Shown: piece by piece, positions 61,639 to 64,000 of the stretch
Position numbering within the stretch: position 1 is the first letter of the stretch
Layout of the letters: each line of letters starts with the position of its first letter
Source of the DNA: Thauera aromatica_A
GTDB taxonomy: Bacteria; Pseudomonadota; Gammaproteobacteria; Burkholderiales; Rhodocyclaceae
Length of the DNA: 64,000 nt
Assembly (NCBI RefSeq): GCF_023093595.1
Contig: NZ_JALLIK010000106.1
Coordinates: 62,001-126,000, forward strand
Direction: 5' to 3'
The notes under the pieces: model-generated
The model's database searches: none
What the model was told of the DNA's origin: nothing
What the model saw: the letters and a program-made list of their open reading frames with translations, nothing else
Translations under genes and position numbers: made by a program

Positions 61639-61680
61639 GAGGGCGCCCCGGAGCACATCGCCCGGGGCGCCCTCGTTTTT
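61639..61680 (+). terminator. intrinsic terminator after tpx
   Basis: A 13-bp perfect stem GAGGGCGCCCCGG / CCGGGGCGCCCTC is followed by GTTTTT. Another inverted repeat (CCGCTCACC / GGTGAGCGG) lies just before it. Confidence 0.9.
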
Positions 61681-61702
61681 CCGCAAGGAGAAGAAGTCAG
61701 CG

Positions 61703-61727
61703 AAAACCCCCTGGGGCGGCCAGGGGG
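61703..61727 (-). terminator. terminator for the Gly-Asp-rich protein gene
   Basis: The stem CCCCCTGG / CCAGGGGG with a 5-nt loop is followed on the minus strand by TTTT. It begins about 19 bases after the stop at 61746. Confidence 0.75.
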
Positions 61728-61745
61728 CAAAGAGCCGGGCGGGAA

Positions 61746-63632
61746 TCAGAGGATAAAGCTGCCTTCAGCCAGATCGTCCGCCACGCCGGTCACGATGATT
61801 TCCATTTCGCTGTCACCGCCGCCGTCGAGGTCGATTTCGAGGGTGTTTTCGTCCGCGTAGCGAACCTCGTTGCCATCGCCCGAGAACGCGTCGCCGCCGA
61901 TCCAGGTCAGCGTGGTGTCGCTGAGGCCCGATAGATCGAGGGTGTCTTCCGCGACGTCGAAGTCATTGATGGTGTCGGTGGAGATCGTGCCGTCAGACTG
62001 GGCGGCGGCGGTATAGACAACGACGTCGGCACCGTCACCGAGGGTGTAGGTGTCGCTGCCGAGGGTGGCGTGGATCTCCGAGCCGCCGTCCCCCATCAGC
62101 ATGGTGTCGTCGTCGTTGGAGCCGGAAATGCTCAGGTGCCCGGTGAAAGCGGTGGCATCGACATTAACGCTACTGGAAAAGCCGGTGCCATCGGCGCCGT
62201 CCGCGCCGTCCGCACCTGCAGTCCCATCATTACCGGCGGTGCCGTCCGCGCCGTCCGCCGGGCTGCTGCCGTCGGTGCCGTCCGCGCCGTCCGCGCCGTC
62301 CGTGCCGCTTGCCACCTTGGTGCCGCCATCGCCACCGTCGCCCCCGATACCGCCATCGCCGCTGATGCCGCCGCTGCCTGCGGCACCGCCCGTGCCCGCC
62401 GCTCCGCCGTCGCCGCCCGTGCCGCCAGCACCGCCGAGGATGCTGACATCGTAGCTTCCGATGATGAACACTTCGGTCACGGCGCCGTTATCGACCGCCA
62501 CCCCGCCATCGCCGCCATCACCGCCGGCACCGCCGTCGCCACCGTTGCCACCGTCGCCGGCCGTACCGCCCGTGCCACCGTCACCGCCGGCACCACCGGC
62601 TCCGCCGTCCGCGCCGTTCTGGTAAGTCGTGCCGCCGGAATTGATGCCGTCGCCACCGTCCCCGCCATCGCCACCATCGCCACCGGCGGTGCCGTCGCCG
62701 CCGTCACCGCCGGCGCCGCCATTGCCGCCGGCCCCGCCATCACCGCCGTCCCCTCCGGCCCCGCCCTGGATCAGGATTGCTCCGGTGGTGGCGTCGATCA
62801 GGATGGCGGATGCATCCTGATCGACACTGAGCGCGGCGCCTCCCGCGGTGCCGCCACCTCCCGCATCTCCGCTGGTGCCATCGTTGCCGCTGGTGCCGTC
62901 ACCACCGTTGCTTCCATCGCTCCCATCGGTGCCGGGAATGCCGGCGGTCGCGGCAACAGGATTGCTGTTGCCCGGTCCTTGGACATACGCATTGCTGCCA
63001 TCATTACCGTCCGGGCCATCGACTACGGGGGCGGTCGCATCCGCACCGTCAGCGCCCCCGGTGCCGGCGTCACCGGCCGCCCCATCCTCGCCGGGTACGC
63101 CATCGTCTCCGGCAGCCGATGCTGCGACCACGAACGGGTTGTCCCCCCACGGGTCGCCGCCTTCGTCGACCACCGCTTCCTTGTCCACCCACTTGATACT
63201 GTCGCCGCCATTGACGCTGGTGGCGCGAACGCCGAGCGTGCCGTAGGTTTCCGGATCGAACGCGTCGAGGCCGAAGTCGGCCAGTGAGAACGTCGCCGTT
63301 TCGCCCGCGCTGATGAAGCTCGATTTGGTTTCCCCTGCCGCGCCGAGTCCGGTGCCGGACAGCTTGGCGTAGTCGTCCCAGACGATTTTTTCGCTCGTCG
63401 CGTTGCCGTCATCGTCCCACACCGTGTTGGCGCCGTTCATGTTGAGGCTGTTGTCCGACTTGACCAGGGTGTAGCCCTCGGAGCTCGCATCGCCGTTCGA
63501 GAACCACAAGGCGTTGAGGTCGAAGGACCCCGCCAGGCTGCTTACGGTGAAGGTTTCCGCTTCCGTGTCATACACGACGGTGAATTCCAGTCCGGCACTC
63601 TCGGCCCCGAATGTCCAGGTGTAGGTACTCAT
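61746..63632 (-). CDS. collagen-like/Gly-Asp-rich repeat protein with RTX-type C-terminus, probable type I secretion substrate
   Basis: This 628-residue, very acidic protein has three parts. Residues 1 to about 170 form a globular beta-rich domain (TWTFGAESAGLEFTVVYDTE) with no signal peptide. Residues about 173-481 are low complexity: GADGADGTDG-type triplets at both ends and GGAGGDGGDGG runs in the middle, interrupted by two related hydrophobic inserts. The last 130 residues look like a serralysin/RTX C-terminal domain: SGSNDDDTMLMGDGG, TLGDGADVVVYT, DTINDFDVAEDTLDLSGL, and the extreme end EGSFIL, the usual type I secretion terminus. GAGGAAG precedes the ATG. No transporter is nearby. Function unknown; a surface or matrix protein is inferred. 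Confidence 0.82.
   Translation of the reverse strand: MSTYTWTFGAESAGLEFTVVYDTEAETFTVSSLAGSFDLNALWFSNGDASSEGYTLVKSDNSLNMNGANTVWDDDGNATSEKIVWDDYAKLSGTGLGAAGETKSSFISAGETATFSLADFGLDAFDPETYGTLGVRATSVNGGDSIKWVDKEAVVDEGGDPWGDNPFVVAASAAGDDGVPGEDGAAGDAGTGGADGADATAPVVDGPDGNDGSNAYVQGPGNSNPVAATAGIPGTDGSDGSNGGDGTSGNDGTSGDAGGGGTAGGAALSVDQDASAILIDATTGAILIQGGAGGDGGDGGAGGNGGAGGDGGDGTAGGDGGDGGDGGDGINSGGTTYQNGADGGAGGAGGDGGTGGTAGDGGNGGDGGAGGDGGDGGVAVDNGAVTEVFIIGSYDVSILGGAGGTGGDGGAAGTGGAAGSGGISGDGGIGGDGGDGGTKVASGTDGADGADGTDGSSPADGADGTAGNDGTAGADGADGADGTGFSSSVNVDATAFTGHLSISGSNDDDTMLMGDGGSEIHATLGSDTYTLGDGADVVVYTAAAQSDGTISTDTINDFDVAEDTLDLSGLSDTTLTWIGGDAFSGDGNEVRYADENTLEIDLDGGGDSEMEIIVTGVADDLAEGSFIL
62190..63115 (-). 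repeat. Gly-Asp/Gly-Ala low-complexity coding repeats
   Basis: Short GGN/GAC/GCN codon repeats (mostly 3- to 12-base periods) encode the collagen-like middle of the protein at 61746-63632. Copies are imperfect and mixed, so I give no single unit. The reverse strand shows many spurious open frames rich in Pro/Ser and Val/Ala here. Confidence 0.85.
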
Positions 63633-63704
63633 GATCGACGCTTCCTCTGATTGACTGGATCGACCGGGCCGCCTCCTGGCCGCCCGCGCTTTCAGACCAA
63701 CGTT

Positions 63705-64000
63705 CTACAGGGCCGCCGAAAGATATGAATCTGTCATTCTCACCGCGACGCCCGTGCGGCTGCTCCGCCGCTCCCTTCGCACCACTTCTCCGCTGCATTG
63801 CATGCACAAAGACCCCAGCGTGGTTTCCAGCTCGAGTTCGAAGCAGATTTCGTTGTCCATCTCAGTGTCGCCCTCGAGTTCGAAGTAGACGCCACCGGCG
63901 CTGACATCGCGCGTGATCCCCTCGAGTGCGGCGATGTGCACCGGCATTCTCGCCTGTACCCGTGGATGGGCGCGCTTGCAGAAGGGGGCGGATTTCTGCT
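63705..64000 (-). CDS. PilZ-domain protein, 5' end outside the window
   Basis: The frame is open from the right edge to the stop at 63705, so only the last 98 residues or so are seen. They fit a PilZ c-di-GMP-binding domain: an Arg-containing stretch KRAHPRVQARMPVHI (RxxxR-like) followed by GITRDVSAGGVYFELEGD (DxSxxG motif) and a beta-strand core ending TGVAVRMTDSYL. A Met at 63947 could be read as a start but would cut off the Arg motif, so translation most likely begins beyond the window. It lies about 70 bases upstream of the Gly-Asp-rich gene on the same strand and may be cotranscribed with it, which would link that protein to c-di-GMP control by inference. Confidence 0.72.
   Translation of the reverse strand, partial: QKSAPFCKRAHPRVQARMPVHIAALEGITRDVSAGGVYFELEGDTEMDNEICFELELETTLGSLCMQCSGEVVRRERRSSRTGVAVRMTDSYLSAAL

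Noticed and set aside
62190..62800. Short regular GCC-rich repeats that could suggest a CRISPR array
   Set aside because: Periods are 3 to 12 bases, there are no unique spacers, and the repeats are in frame with a protein-coding gene.
62070..63287. A 405-codon plus-strand frame rich in Val/Ala/Ile opposite the Gly-Asp-rich gene
   Set aside because: It is the complement of GGN/GAC codon repeats. The minus-strand frame has a ribosome site, a terminator and a recognisable C-terminal domain.

Overview
The window is high-GC, densely coded DNA from a bacterial chromosome. The gene set points to a betaproteobacterium, most likely Rhodocyclales of the Thauera/Azoarcus/Aromatoleum type. This placement is inferred from several features together: the phenylpyruvate/indolepyruvate decarboxylase next to an Lrp-type regulator, cytochrome c' beside a cytochrome b561, a double-length UvrA, and the lysM-dprA-smg-topB block facing def-fmt. 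I saw no rRNA, tRNA, insertion sequence, prophage or CRISPR array.

Layout. 1-5703: the end of a 2-isopropylmalate synthase, a periplasmic ATP-dependent DNA ligase (Lig E type), an AidB-like acyl-CoA dehydrogenase and a mandelate/lactate dehydrogenase-type flavoenzyme. 5829-8411: a small catabolic-looking unit (FAD monooxygenase, DUF2783 protein, MarR regulator) behind a promoter flanked by two GTTGC(R)CGCGCAAC palindromes. 8429-16555 (minus): a DUF6351 secreted or anchored hydrolase-like protein, an overlapping SbcC-like/SbcD-like (YhaN/YhaO-like) nuclease pair, and an MsbA-type ABC exporter. 16783-19619: a class I amidotransferase, a LEA14-like lipoprotein and a CNNM/CorC-type protein. 20024-21216: a yybP-ykoY manganese riboswitch with a terminator in front of terC. 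21218-27260 (minus): a six-gene Mrp/Mnh/Pha antiporter operon with fused A and B subunits and start/stop overlaps at every junction. 27457-30195 (minus): a P-type cation ATPase.

30480-37840 is a type I restriction-modification locus in the unusual order hsdR-hsdS-(AlbA/Schlafen-domain ATPase)-hsdM. It is followed directly by a tandemly duplicated, four-ATPase-domain UvrA (37931-43648). Next come a membrane diguanylate cyclase translationally coupled to cytochrome b561, converging on cytochrome c'. A DegP/Do protease gene diverges from oxyR, with dps downstream of oxyR (peroxide defence). An Lrp/AsnC regulator diverges from ppdC/ipdC. The housekeeping block topB-smg-dprA-lysM (minus) faces def-fmt-htpX-tpx (plus).

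The window ends with a low-complexity, collagen-like/Gly-Asp-rich protein that has an RTX/serralysin-type C-terminus (probable type I secretion substrate) and the 3' part of a PilZ-domain gene, both on the minus strand.

The least ordinary items are the R-S-AlbA-M restriction locus with its in-frame 12-bp repeat array, the double UvrA beside it, the large Gly-Asp repeat secreted protein, and the diguanylate cyclase/cytochrome b561/cytochrome c' cluster. None of these can be proven to be a new system from sequence reading alone.
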